From positions 8,246,001 through 8,310,000 of the forward strand of contig NZ_CP107989.1 of the NCBI RefSeq assembly GCF_041435015.1: DNA of 64,000 bases, given 5' to 3'. How positions within the stretch are numbered: position 1 is the first letter of the stretch; each line of letters begins with the position of its first letter. Source of the DNA: Streptomyces canus. Its GTDB lineage: Bacteria > Actinomycetota > Actinomycetes > Streptomycetales > Streptomycetaceae. The notes below the pieces were generated by a model. That model made no database searches and had not been told where the DNA came from. It saw nothing but the letters and a program-made list of their open reading frames with translations. Positions 16,718 to 25,946 of this stretch are shown piece after piece. The translations under genes and the position numbers were made by a program.

Positions 16718-17749
16718 GTGATCACGACAACAGGCCTCACGAAGGTCTACCGCTCACGCGGGCGAGAGATCACCGCCCTCGACGGCGTCGATCTCCATGT
16801 CCGCGAAGGCGAGGTGTACGGCGTCATCGGCCAGTCCGGCGCCGGCAAGTCCTCGCTCATCCGCTGCGTCAACCTGCTGGAGCGCCCCACCGCCGGCACG
16901 GTGACCGTCGCCGGACAGGACCTCACCGCCCTCGCGGGGCGCGGACCCCGCGCCGGCAAGGAGCTGCGGCAGGCGCGCAGCCGTATCGGCATGGTCTTCC
17001 AGCACTTCAACCTGCTGTCCACCCGGACGGTGCAGGACAACGTCGAGCTGCCGCTCGAGATCCTCGGCAAGTCGGGCAAGGAGCGCTCCCGCAAGGCACT
17101 TGAGCTGCTGGACCTCGTCGGACTCGCCGACCGGGCGGGTGCCTACCCGGCCCAGCTCTCCGGCGGCCAGAAGCAGCGCGTCGGCATCGCCCGTGCCCTG
17201 GCCGGCGACCCCAAGGTGCTCCTGTCCGACGAGGCCACCAGCGCCCTCGACCCGGAGACCACCCGCTCGGTCCTCCAGCTGTTGCGCGACCTGAACCGGC
17301 AGTTGGGCCTCACCGTCCTGCTCATCACTCACGAGATGGACGTCGTGAAGTCGGTCTGCGACTCGGCCGCCCTGATGGAGAACGGCCGCATCGTCGAGTC
17401 CGGCACGGTCGGCGAGCTGCTCGCGACCCCCGGCTCCGAGCTGGCCTCCGCGCTCTTCCCCGTCGGCGGCGAGGCCACCGGCGAGGACCGGACCGTCATC
17501 GACGTCACCTTCCACGGCGAGGCCGCCACCCAGCCGGTCATCTCCCAGCTCTCACGCACCTACAACATCGACATATCGATCCTCGGTGCCGCCATCGACA
17601 CCGTCGCCGGCCTCCAGATCGGCCGGATGCGGATCGAACTGCCCGGCCGCTACGAGGACAACGTCGTGCCGGTCGGCTTCCTGCGCGAACAGGGTCTTCA
17701 GATCGACGTCGTCGGTGCGCCCCAGCTGGTGAAGGAAGGTGCCAGGTGA
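16718..17749 (+). CDS. metN: Methionine ABC importer, ATP-binding protein
   Basis: 343 residues. Walker A GQSGAGKSS, Q-loop VFQHFN, signature LSGGQKQR, Walker B VLLSDEATSALD and switch His in ITHEMD are all present. The last 75 residues form a NIL domain, the regulatory domain that binds methionine and inhibits transport. GTG 16718 is chosen because the protein then begins at the usual VITTTGLTKVY; upstream in-frame sequence lacks family similarity and the ribosome site is weak (GACGGA). It overlaps metI by 4 bases. It energises uptake of methionine or a related sulphur amino acid. Confidence 0.93.
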   Translation: MITTTGLTKVYRSRGREITALDGVDLHVREGEVYGVIGQSGAGKSSLIRCVNLLERPTAGTVTVAGQDLTALAGRGPRAGKELRQARSRIGMVFQHFNLLSTRTVQDNVELPLEILGKSGKERSRKALELLDLVGLADRAGAYPAQLSGGQKQRVGIARALAGDPKVLLSDEATSALDPETTRSVLQLLRDLNRQLGLTVLLITHEMDVVKSVCDSAALMENGRIVESGTVGELLATPGSELASALFPVGGEATGEDRTVIDVTFHGEAATQPVISQLSRTYNIDISILGAAIDTVAGLQIGRMRIELPGRYEDNVVPVGFLREQGLQIDVVGAPQLVKEGAR

Positions 17750-18471
17750 CCTGGTCCGAGATGCGGCCCCTGCTGGAGCAGGCGTGTTGGGACACCCTCT
17801 ACATGGTCGGCTGGTCCACGCTCATCGCCGTCGTGGGCGGCCTTCCGCTCGGCGTCCTCCTCGTCCTCACCGACCGCGGCGGACTCCTCCAGAACGTCGT
17901 CGCGAACAAGGTCATCGGGCAGGTCGTGAACGTCGCCCGCTCGATGCCGTTCATCATCCTGATGGTCGCGCTGATGGGCTTCACCCGCTCGATCACCGGG
18001 ACGACCATCGGCCGCGAGGCCGCCATCGTGCCGCTCGCCATCGGCGCGATCCCCTTCTTCGCGCGCCTCGTCGAGACGGCTGTCCGCGAAGTGGACGGCG
18101 GGCTCGTGGAGGCCGTGCAGTCGATGGGCGGCAACACCTGGACGATCGTCCGCAAGGTTCTGGTCCCCGAGTCCCTGCCCTCGCTGATCGCCAGCACCAC
18201 CACCACGATCGTCGCCCTCATCGGCTACTCCGCGATGGCCGGCACGGTCGGCGCCGGCGGCCTCGGTGACGTCGCCATCCGCTACGGCTACCAGCGCTTC
18301 GAGACCCAGCTCATGTGGATCACCGTCGCGATCCTCGCCGTGGTCATCTCGGTCATCCAGTTCGCCGGCGACTACGCGGCCCGCTCGCTGCACAGCCGCG
18401 GCGGACGCTCGGGCCCGGCGCCGAAGCTGCGGCTGCTGAAGGCCTCCACGGCGGACACCAAGACCGTCTGA
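17746..18471 (+). CDS. metI: Methionine ABC importer, permease
   Basis: 241 residues starting at GTG 17746 within the metN stop. Five membrane segments are visible, with the coupling helix loop containing the EAA-type motif (VEAVQSMGGNTWTIVRKVLVPESLP). The C-terminal 30 residues are basic and cytoplasmic. It forms the homodimeric channel with two MetN. The length is slightly above E. coli MetI because of the C-terminal tail. Confidence 0.94.
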   Translation: MTWSEMRPLLEQACWDTLYMVGWSTLIAVVGGLPLGVLLVLTDRGGLLQNVVANKVIGQVVNVARSMPFIILMVALMGFTRSITGTTIGREAAIVPLAIGAIPFFARLVETAVREVDGGLVEAVQSMGGNTWTIVRKVLVPESLPSLIASTTTTIVALIGYSAMAGTVGAGGLGDVAIRYGYQRFETQLMWITVAILAVVISVIQFAGDYAARSLHSRGGRSGPAPKLRLLKASTADTKTV

Positions 18472-18538
18472 GACACCCCGAAATCTTCCCGTGCACCCCA
18501 TCACGGGATCGCTGCACCCAAAAGGAAAGGCACTTTTC

Positions 18539-19369
18539 GTGCGTAACGCCACAAAGCTCACCACCGCCGCCCTCGCCGCCGGAGCCCTCACCTTCGGGCT
18601 CAGCGCCTGCGGTTCGTCCGGCTCGGACTCCGCCTCCGACACCAGCGGACCGCTGGTCGTCGCCGCGAGCCCGACCCCGCACGCCGAGATCCTGAACTAC
18701 ATCAAGGAGAACCTGGCGAAGAAGGCGGGCCTCGACCTGGAGGTCAAGGAGTTCAGCGACTACACGACGCAGAACCCGGCGACCGAGGACGGCTCGGTGG
18801 ACGCCAACTACTTCCAGAACCAGCCGTACCTCGACGACTACAACAAGAAGAACGGCACCCACATCGTGCCCGTCGTCACGGTCCACCTGGAGCCGCTCGG
18901 CCTCTACTCCCGCAAGGTTCAGAGCGCCGACGCCCTCAAGAGCGGTGCGACGATCGCCGTCCCCAACGACAGCGTGAACGAGGCCCGTGCCCTCAAGCTG
19001 CTCGACGCCAACGGGATCATCACGCTCAAGGACGGCGCCGGCAACGAGGCGACCCCCTCCGACATCGCGAAGAACCCGAAGAACCTCACGTTCAAGGAGC
19101 TGGAGGCGGCCCAGACCCCGCGCTCCCTGGACGACGTCGACGCGGCCGTCGTCAACGGCAACTACGCCATCGAGGCCGACCTCAAGCCCGCCTCGGACGC
19201 CCTCGTGCTGGAGTCCCCCAAGAACAACCCGTACGGCAACTTCCTCGCGGTGAAGGACGGCAACGAGGACGACCCGCGCGTGAAGAAGCTCGCCAAGCTG
19301 CTCACCTCCGCCGAGGTGAAGAAGTTCATCGAGGACAAGTACGCCGGTTCCGTCCTCGCCTCCTTCTGA
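18539..19369 (+). CDS. metQ: Methionine-binding lipoprotein of the MetNI importer
   Basis: 276 residues from GTG 18539, preceded by AAAGGAAAGG. Signal peptide with lipobox LSAC, lipidated Cys24. The NlpA/MetQ fold is seen in ASPTPHAEIL, DYTTQNPA, ANYFQNQPYLDDYN and the late KNNPYGNF. It captures methionine (some members bind cystine or cysteine) outside the membrane and delivers it to MetNI. The 67-bp gap after metI and the ribosome site point to one operon. A hairpin 30 bp after the stop ends the unit. Confidence 0.94.
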   Translation: MRNATKLTTAALAAGALTFGLSACGSSGSDSASDTSGPLVVAASPTPHAEILNYIKENLAKKAGLDLEVKEFSDYTTQNPATEDGSVDANYFQNQPYLDDYNKKNGTHIVPVVTVHLEPLGLYSRKVQSADALKSGATIAVPNDSVNEARALKLLDANGIITLKDGAGNEATPSDIAKNPKNLTFKELEAAQTPRSLDDVDAAVVNGNYAIEADLKPASDALVLESPKNNPYGNFLAVKDGNEDDPRVKKLAKLLTSAEVKKFIEDKYAGSVLASF

Positions 19370-19399
19370 TCGCCGGCGCGTATACGACGTATCGCCACG

Positions 19400-19436
19400 C
19401 ACGGGGTCCACTCCGTCACCAGGTGTGGGCCCCGTG
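19400..19436. terminator. Hairpin after metQ
   Basis: 12-base arms (19400-19411 and 19425-19436) pair with a single G-T position and a 13-base loop, 30 bp after the metQ stop. Confidence 0.65.
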
Positions 19437-19515
19437 ATGCGGTTCGGTGCTTTCATGCTGCATGCTGGGCAGTTCAGCAGGCCCTGCAGGTTTTCCGACG
19501 GTTACGGAGTGGCGC

Positions 19516-20154
19516 ATGACTGGCACCTTCCCCAACATCTCCATCAGCACGGAGCGGTTGGTGCTGCGCCCTCTCGACGAGGACGACGTGCCCGCGCTGG
19601 CCGAGATGATGAACGACGAGCAGGTCGGGGCCTGGACCGAGGTGCCCCAGCCCTACAGCGAGGAACAGGCGCGCGCCTGGATCACGCAGTACGCGCCGAC
19701 CGAGCGGGAGGCCGGCCGCGGACTCGACTTCGCCGTCACCGAGTTCCTCACCCAGCGCCTGGTCGGCATCGTCCAGCTCGCCAAGACCAACTGGCACGTA
19801 CGCTCCACGGAGTTGTCGTACATCATCGCCCCCTGGGCCCGCGGCGAGGGCTACGCCTCCGAGGCGGCGCTCGCCACCGCCCAGTGGCTGTTCACCGACC
19901 AGAAGTTCGAGCGGATCGAGCTGCGCACGGCGGCCGACAACACCGCCTCCCAGCAGGTCGCCCAGAAGATCGGCTGTATCAGCGAGGGCGTCCTGAGGAA
20001 CGCCTGCATAGCGCACGTCCGCGCCGACGACGGCACCTGGAGCGACGTCCGCACCGATTTCATCGTGTGGAGTCTGCTGCCCGAGGACCTCGACGGAGCG
20101 GGCGATCAGCTGGCCGACACGGACGGCTTCACGACGTACTCCGACTGGAACTGA
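19516..20154 (+). CDS. RimJ/RimL-type GNAT acetyltransferase
   Basis: 212 residues from ATG 19516 (ACGGAG upstream). RLVLRPLDEDDVPAL at the start, the acetyl-CoA loop ARGEGYASEAAL (R-G-x-G-x-A) and NTASQQVAQKIGC with a following EGVLRNA are typical of RimJ/RimL-like enzymes that acetylate protein N-termini or small amines. It is a single gene between metQ and cobL. Target unknown. Confidence 0.87.
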   Translation: MTGTFPNISISTERLVLRPLDEDDVPALAEMMNDEQVGAWTEVPQPYSEEQARAWITQYAPTEREAGRGLDFAVTEFLTQRLVGIVQLAKTNWHVRSTELSYIIAPWARGEGYASEAALATAQWLFTDQKFERIELRTAADNTASQQVAQKIGCISEGVLRNACIAHVRADDGTWSDVRTDFIVWSLLPEDLDGAGDQLADTDGFTTYSDWN

Positions 20155-20274
20155 CACCATTCGTACTCAGGCCGGCGAAAGCGCTTCCGAGGCGCAGCGG
20201 GTACCCTCACGGAGCCGCCCGCGGGCTGCCCACCGACGAAGGCCTGCGCACACCCCCCTGGAGACTGAGAGACG

Positions 20275-21486
20275 ATGGCCGACCGGGTCACGGTGATCGG
20301 CTGGGACGGCTCGCCGCTGACCGCCGCGGCGCGCTCCGCCCTCGGCGCCGCCACGCTGGTCGCCGGCGCCGCCCACCATCTGGCACTCCCCGAGGTGCCA
20401 CCCGCCGCCGAACGCATCCGCCTCGGCAGCGTCGCCCTCGCTGCCCGCCGCATCACCGGCCACCGCGGCACCGCGGTCGTGCTCGCCGACGGCGATCCCG
20501 GATTCTTCGGAGTCGTACGAACCCTGCGCGCACCCGAGTTCGGCCTGGAGGTCGAGGTCGTCCCCGGCGTGTCCTCGGTCGCCGCCGCCTTCGCGCGGGC
20601 CGGTATGCCCTGGGACGACGCCCAGGTGGTCGTCGCCCACCGGCGCACCCTGCGACGCGCGGTGAACGTGTGCCGAGCCCACACCAAGGTCGCCGTCCTC
20701 ACTTCGCCCGGCGCCGGACCCGCCGAACTCGGCCTGCTGATGGAGGGCGTCCACCGCACCTTCGTCATCTGCGAGGAACTCGGCACCGACCGTGAACAGG
20801 TCACCGTCGTCACCTCCGACAAGGCTGCCGACCACACCTGGCGCGACCCGAACCTCGTCATCGTCATCGGCGGCACCGCCGCCGTCACGGAAGGCGGCGG
20901 ATGGATCGCCGGGCGCGACCCGGCCGCCGCGCCGCGCGGCTGGACCCTGCCCGCCGAGGCCTACGGCGGCCTCATGGGCGAAGGCGAACTGGAACCGCTC
21001 CGCGCGGCCCAACTCGCCCGGCTGGGACCGCGCGTCGGCGACCTCGTGTGGGACATCGGCTGCGGCAGCGGCGCCTTCGCCACCGAGGCTGCCCGGGCCG
21101 GGGCGGCCGTCATCGCCGTCGACCGCGACCTGAGGGCCTGCGAGCGCACCGAGGCCAACGCCCGCGCCTTCGGACTCCAGGTCCAGATCGTCCCCGGCAC
21201 CGCCCCGCACGTCCTGGAGAACCTTCCCGAACCGGACGTGGTCCGCGTCGGCGGCGGGGGAGTGGCCGTGGTCTCCGCGGCCGCCGACCGGCGTCCGCAG
21301 CGCATCGTCGCCCACGCGGCCACCCGCGACGAGGCCGAACTCGTCGGCCGGGACCTCACCGAGCACGGCTACCGCGTCGAGTGCGCCCTCCTCCAGTCCG
21401 TCGAACTCGACACCCGCGCCTGGACGGAGACGGAACGGAGTGTCGCGTTCCTGCTCAGCGGGGTGCTCCCGGACCGTACGGCCTGA
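20275..21486 (+). CDS. cobL: Precorrin-6Y C5,15-methyltransferase (decarboxylating)
   Basis: 403 residues combining CbiE (about 1-195) and CbiT (about 200-403). CbiE features: VIGWDGSPL, LADGDPGFFG, VEVVPGVSSVAAAFA. CbiT features: the SAM motif VWDIGCGSGAFATEAA and VDRDLRACERTEANA. The fused enzyme methylates C5 and C15 of precorrin-6Y and removes CO2 in aerobic cobalamin synthesis. It precedes the bluB-cobT fusion and cysG, forming a small corrin group; the large ring-synthesis cluster is not in the window. No cobalamin riboswitch was found upstream. Confidence 0.92.
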   Translation: MADRVTVIGWDGSPLTAAARSALGAATLVAGAAHHLALPEVPPAAERIRLGSVALAARRITGHRGTAVVLADGDPGFFGVVRTLRAPEFGLEVEVVPGVSSVAAAFARAGMPWDDAQVVVAHRRTLRRAVNVCRAHTKVAVLTSPGAGPAELGLLMEGVHRTFVICEELGTDREQVTVVTSDKAADHTWRDPNLVIVIGGTAAVTEGGGWIAGRDPAAAPRGWTLPAEAYGGLMGEGELEPLRAAQLARLGPRVGDLVWDIGCGSGAFATEAARAGAAVIAVDRDLRACERTEANARAFGLQVQIVPGTAPHVLENLPEPDVVRVGGGGVAVVSAAADRRPQRIVAHAATRDEAELVGRDLTEHGYRVECALLQSVELDTRAWTETERSVAFLLSGVLPDRTA

Positions 21487-21863
21487 CCCCGCCGGTCGCT
21501 GTTCCGCCGTCCCCGTGATCCTGTTGTCGTACTGCGCGCGGTAGGCTGGCCGACTGTTGTACCGCTCCTGGCTGCCCGGCATTCGTTCGTCAATGTCCGG
21601 AAAGCGCGCCCGTTTTGGGGTGGGTGTGGTACGGCAGAACCGGAGGACGCGCAACGTGGCGCAGTCCACAGCGGGCTGTCGCGGATCAACCTGTCGCGAC
21701 GGGGAAACGGCCGGGACAATGCCAGTTAATGGCTTTGTCGTCTTTCTCGGCGGGCCGTTCGTGCCGCTGGGCACGCACGCTCGTTCTTCACTGCGGGGGC
21801 GGTCGGTGCGCCGTCCCCGGCGAGCTGGTCGTAGAAGCACTAACCGATGGGCGAGGGGTACGC

Positions 21864-24800
21864 ATGACCGACACCGGCCAGGTCCCGGGCGAGGGACTGC
21901 CGGAGAACGCAGGCATGGTGGAACAGCCGGGCGTCCCGGGTGCGTACACCTACCTCTCCGAGACCACCGCCGAGGACGAAGACCTGTTGCTGCTGCCGGG
22001 CGCCCAGAGCCCGTGGGGCAACGAGGTCGCCCCGCCCGCCCCGGAGCCGGTCGTCGAGACTGTCCACGAGCCGGGCCCGCACGAGATGTCCGGGCGCGAC
22101 AGCGGAGCGCATGATCTGAGCGCCGTCCGCACGCCGCAGCTGCAGGCTCCCTCGACGCCGATCCCGCCCATCACGCCTCGCCGGCCGCTGCACCTCGGTC
22201 CGCCGATCCCCGACGCCTCCGCGAGCCCGGTCCGCTCCCTCGCCGACCGCGGCCCCGCGGGCGCACCGATGCGGCAGCCGGCCGCGGCCGTGCCCGGCCC
22301 CGAGTACTTCGACGCGCCGCAGCCGCAGGGCGCGGTCCCGTGGGGCGCCCCGGTCCCGGCCGCCGTCCAGACGCCGGTGAGCACGGTGGCCCCGGCTGCC
22401 GAAACGGTTGTTCCGGCCCAGGAGCCGGTGGGCGCCGCCCAGGCTGCGGTGACCCCTCCCGCTTCCGAGGTGGAGACCGCGGCGTACGAGGCTCCCGAGG
22501 CCCCGGTGCCGGATGCCGTACCGGGCCCGGAGGCCGGGTACGCGCCGGAGCCGGTGCAGACCCCGGTCGCCGAGACGGGTCAGGTCCTGGCGGACGGTCC
22601 CGGGGCTGACGACGTTCAGGCCGGGGAAGACGAGCCCGCATCCGTCGTGGGCGCCGACCTGGGCGGGGGACAGATGCCGGGAGACGGCTCCCTACCCGAC
22701 GGTGTTCAGCTCGCTCCGGCCGCCGGTGCGGAGATGCCCGCGAACCAGGTCCTGGCTGCGGGCCCCGCGGCGACCGAGGCGGTCCCGGATTCCGGTGCCG
22801 ACGCCGAGCAGGCGCCGGGCAGTGGCCCCGTCGTCGGTGCCGCTGAGGACGCGGTCGCCGTGCCGGAACCGGTCGACGCCGCTGAAGCCGAGCCGGTGCC
22901 CGCGCCCGAGGCCGTGCCTGTCGTGGAGGCGCCCGCCGCCGCGGTGGACGCCGACGCCACCACGCCGGTCGCCGAGGAGGTAGTGGCCGAGCCGGAGGCC
23001 GTCGCCGTCCAGGAAGCGGTCGCTTCGGAAACGGTGACCGCCGAGGACGCCGAAACCGGCACGGTCCAGGAAGCGGACGCGGCTCACCAAGCTCCGGTAG
23101 CTCCGGAAGCCGAAGCCGCGACGGAGGAAGCCGCACCCCTCGTCGATGAAGCCGCCTCCGTGGCCGAAGACGTAACGCTCCAGGCCCCCGTGGAGGCCGA
23201 GCAGGCTCCGCAGCCCACGGATGTCGTCACCGCACCCGCCGAAGTCCCCTCCGCACCGGCGGCGGACTACTCCGCGGCCGAGGTGCCCGAGCCACTCGCC
23301 GTCGAGGAGGCAGCACCGGCGCCGGAGCCGATCCCGGAGCCCGCCCCCGCCGAGGCCCCGCAGGACCCCGTCGGAGGGCCGGCCGACGTCCCCACCCAGG
23401 AAGCGCCGGAGCCGTCCGCGGCGGACGTGCCCGACACCGACGTACAGGCGGTGGACCCGGCGGCCCCGGCGGACGAGGTCCAGCCGTCGGACCCGGTCCC
23501 GCAGGAGGAGTTCCCGGCTGCCCCGGACCAGGCGCCGCAGGGCCCGCAGACGCCGGCGGCCCAGCCGCTCCCGGCGGACGAGGTCCAGCCGTCGGACCCG
23601 GTCGCGCAGGAGGAGTTCCCGGCTGCCCCGGACCAGGCGCCGCAGGGCCCGCAGACGCCGGCAGTCCAGCCGCTCGCGGCGGAACTCGCCGATGCGCAGA
23701 CCCAGTTCGCGTACCCCGCCGCCGCCGAGGCCCCCGCCGTGCTGCCCGCCGGAGTCCCCTTGGAGCCCCGACCGGGCGAGCCCTTGGGCGAGTTCGTACC
23801 GGTGGACGGCTCGGTGCCGACCACCCCGCACCTCGCGCCGACCCCGCCGCACCCGCTGTCGCTCCCCACGGACGACGCACAGCAACCCGTGGTCCCGGCG
23901 CCGCGTGAGGCGGGCGGCGGCCCCGGAGTCGCACAGCAGGCGGACGACCTGGACACCCGGGCGGCCGATCAGGAAGACGAAGAAGTCCCGGAAGTCCAGG
24001 AAGAAGTGAGCACGGCCGCCGTGGAAGAAGTACGACAGTCCACGGGCCCCGCCGCGCCCGCCTACGACGACGCCGAGCGCGAGGCCGTCCTCAAGGTCAT
24101 GCGTGAGCGCCGTGACATCCGCAACGGCTTCCGCGGCGACCCGATCCCGCACGAGGTGCTGCTCCGTGTCCTGGAGGCCGCCCACACCGCGCCCTCCGTC
24201 GGCCACTCACAGCCCTGGGACTTCGTCGTCATCCGCTCCGCCGAGACGCGCGCCGCGATGCAGGACCTCGCGCAGCGCCAGCGCGAGGCGTACGCCAAGT
24301 CGCTGCCCAAGGGCCGGGCCAAGCAGTTCAAGGAACTGAAGATCGAGGCCATCCTCGAGACCCCGGTGAACATCGTCGTCACCGCCGACCCGACCCGCGG
24401 CGGCCGCCACACCCTCGGTCGGCACACCCAGCCGCAGATGGCCCCGTACTCCGCCGCGCTCGCCGTGGAGAACCTGTGGCTCGCGGCCCGCGCCGAGGGC
24501 CTCGGTGTCGGCTGGGTCAGCTTCTTCGACGAGCGCGAGATGGTCCGTGCGCTGGGGCTTCCCGAGCACCTGGAGGTCATCGCCTACCTGTGCGTCGGGT
24601 ACGTCGACGAGTTCCCGGACGAGCCCGAGCTGATGCAGGCCGGCTGGTCCAAGCGCCGCCCGCTGTCGTGGGTCGTGCACGAGGAGACGTACGGCCGCCG
24701 TGCCCTGCCCGGCGAGGAGCCGCACGACCTGCTCGGCGAGACCGTCGCCCAGATCCGCCCGCTGGACGCCAAGGCGCTCGGCGAGGCCTGGGAGCGGCAG

Positions 24801-25778
24801 AAGCGGATGACCAAGCCGGCCGGCGCGCTCGGCATGCTGGAGATCATCTCCGCCCAGCTGTGCGGGCTCTCGCGGCAGTGCCCGCCGCCCATTCCGGAGC
24901 CCGCGGCCGTCGCGATCTTCGCCGGTGACCACGGTGTGCACGCCCAGGGCGTCACCCCCTGGCCGCAGGAGGTGACGGCCCAGATGGTCGCCAACTTCCT
25001 CGGCGGCGGCGCGGTCTGCAACGCCTTCGCCGCTCAGGTGGGCGCCGAGGTGTGCGTGGTGGACGTCGGCGTGGCGTCCGAACTCCCGGCCACGCCCGGC
25101 CTGTTGCCCCGCAAGGTCCGTGCCGGCACGTCCGACATGACCGCCGGTCCCGCGATGAGCCGCGAGGAAGCCAAGCAGGCCATCGAGGTCGGCATCGAGA
25201 CCGCGCGTGACCTGGTGGCCGCCGGCAACAAGGCGCTCCTCACGGGCGAGATGGGCATCGCGAACACCACCGCGTCCGCCGCCCTGATCTCGGTCTTCAC
25301 GGGAACCGATCCCGCCGACGTGACCGGTCGCGGCACGGGCATCAACGACGAGACCCTGGCCCGCAAGACCGAGGTCGTCCGCCGCGCGATCGAACTCCAC
25401 CAGCCGGACCCCGCGGACCCGATCGGCGTCCTGGCGGCGATCGGCGGCTTCGAACACGCGGCGATGGTGGGCCTGCTGCTGGGCGGCGCATCCCTCCGCA
25501 CGCCGGTCATCCTGGACGGCGTCAGTGCGGGCGCCGCCGCCCTGGTGGCCCGCGCGATCGCCCCGGAGGTCCTCGCGGCCTGCATCGCGGGCCATCGCAG
25601 CGCGGAACCCGGACACGTGGCCGCCCTGAACAAGCTCGGCCTGCGCCCCCTGGTCGACCTCGACCTCCGCCTCGGCGAGGGCACGGGCGCCCTGCTGGCC
25701 CTCCCGCTGGTCCAGAGCACGGCGCGGGCAATGCATGAGGTGGCGACCTTCGATTCCGCAGGAGTGACCGAGAAGTAG
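21864..25778 (+). CDS. cobT: BluB-CobT fusion with a very long low-complexity N-terminus
   Basis: 1304 residues from ATG 21864. Residues about 1-730 are disordered-looking Ala/Pro/Glu/Val sequence with no domain, including a 35-residue tandem duplication (23466-23675). Residues about 734-940 are a BluB-like nitroreductase (RRDIRNGF, HSQPWDFVVI), which makes 5,6-dimethylbenzimidazole from FMN. Residues about 957-1304 are CobT (GDHGVHAQGVT, TGEMGIANTT, and the catalytic Glu in GEGTGALLAL), which joins that base to a nicotinate-nucleotide ribose. One protein thus makes and activates the lower cobalamin ligand. The 377-bp spacer before it holds no recognisable gene or riboswitch. Earlier in-frame starts exist from 21615 but lack coding character. 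Confidence 0.9.
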   Translation: MTDTGQVPGEGLPENAGMVEQPGVPGAYTYLSETTAEDEDLLLLPGAQSPWGNEVAPPAPEPVVETVHEPGPHEMSGRDSGAHDLSAVRTPQLQAPSTPIPPITPRRPLHLGPPIPDASASPVRSLADRGPAGAPMRQPAAAVPGPEYFDAPQPQGAVPWGAPVPAAVQTPVSTVAPAAETVVPAQEPVGAAQAAVTPPASEVETAAYEAPEAPVPDAVPGPEAGYAPEPVQTPVAETGQVLADGPGADDVQAGEDEPASVVGADLGGGQMPGDGSLPDGVQLAPAAGAEMPANQVLAAGPAATEAVPDSGADAEQAPGSGPVVGAAEDAVAVPEPVDAAEAEPVPAPEAVPVVEAPAAAVDADATTPVAEEVVAEPEAVAVQEAVASETVTAEDAETGTVQEADAAHQAPVAPEAEAATEEAAPLVDEAASVAEDVTLQAPVEAEQAPQPTDVVTAPAEVPSAPAADYSAAEVPEPLAVEEAAPAPEPIPEPAPAEAPQDPVGGPADVPTQEAPEPSAADVPDTDVQAVDPAAPADEVQPSDPVPQEEFPAAPDQAPQGPQTPAAQPLPADEVQPSDPVAQEEFPAAPDQAPQGPQTPAVQPLAAELADAQTQFAYPAAAEAPAVLPAGVPLEPRPGEPLGEFVPVDGSVPTTPHLAPTPPHPLSLPTDDAQQPVVPAPREAGGGPGVAQQADDLDTRAADQEDEEVPEVQEEVSTAAVEEVRQSTGPAAPAYDDAEREAVLKVMRERRDIRNGFRGDPIPHEVLLRVLEAAHTAPSVGHSQPWDFVVIRSAETRAAMQDLAQRQREAYAKSLPKGRAKQFKELKIEAILETPVNIVVTADPTRGGRHTLGRHTQPQMAPYSAALAVENLWLAARAEGLGVGWVSFFDEREMVRALGLPEHLEVIAYLCVGYVDEFPDEPELMQAGWSKRRPLSWVVHEETYGRRALPGEEPHDLLGETVAQIRPLDAKALGEAWERQKRMTKPAGALGMLEIISAQLCGLSRQCPPPIPEPAAVAIFAGDHGVHAQGVTPWPQEVTAQMVANFLGGGAVCNAFAAQVGAEVCVVDVGVASELPATPGLLPRKVRAGTSDMTAGPAMSREEAKQAIEVGIETARDLVAAGNKALLTGEMGIANTTASAALISVFTGTDPADVTGRGTGINDETLARKTEVVRRAIELHQPDPADPIGVLAAIGGFEHAAMVGLLLGGASLRTPVILDGVSAGAAALVARAIAPEVLAACIAGHRSAEPGHVAALNKLGLRPLVDLDLRLGEGTGALLALPLVQSTARAMHEVATFDSAGVTEK
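23466..23675 (+). repeat. Two tandem 105-bp units inside the bluB-cobT gene
   Basis: Units 23466-23570 and 23571-23675 are almost identical and encode the same 35 residues (PADEVQPSDPV...QTPA-QPL) with two substitutions. They lie in the low-complexity region and keep the frame. Confidence 0.85.
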
Positions 25779-25782
25779 GCGC

Positions 25783-25827
25783 TGCGAGGGGGGATCCGGG
25801 GACGCGCTCCCCGGATCCCCTTCGCAC
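25783..25827. terminator. Strong hairpin after bluB-cobT
   Basis: GGGGATCCGGGG (25790-25801) pairs perfectly with 25809-25820, extended by TGCGA (25783-25787) with TCGCA (25822-25826). It separates the cobT transcript from cysG. Confidence 0.75.
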
Positions 25828-25946
25828 GTGGGTCCGTGCCCGGCAACGACGCCCAGCCAACGGACACCTGAGCCGCTCTCCCCGCCCACCCCGTAAAATC
25901 CGCACGTCAGGGCCACTGCACCGCCGTAAAGAGGAGCCGCACCCTC

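Noticed and set aside
21487..21863. A cobalamin riboswitch before the bluB-cobT gene
   Set aside because: I looked for the B12-box and the conserved core and did not find them in this 377-bp spacer; nothing else was recognised there.
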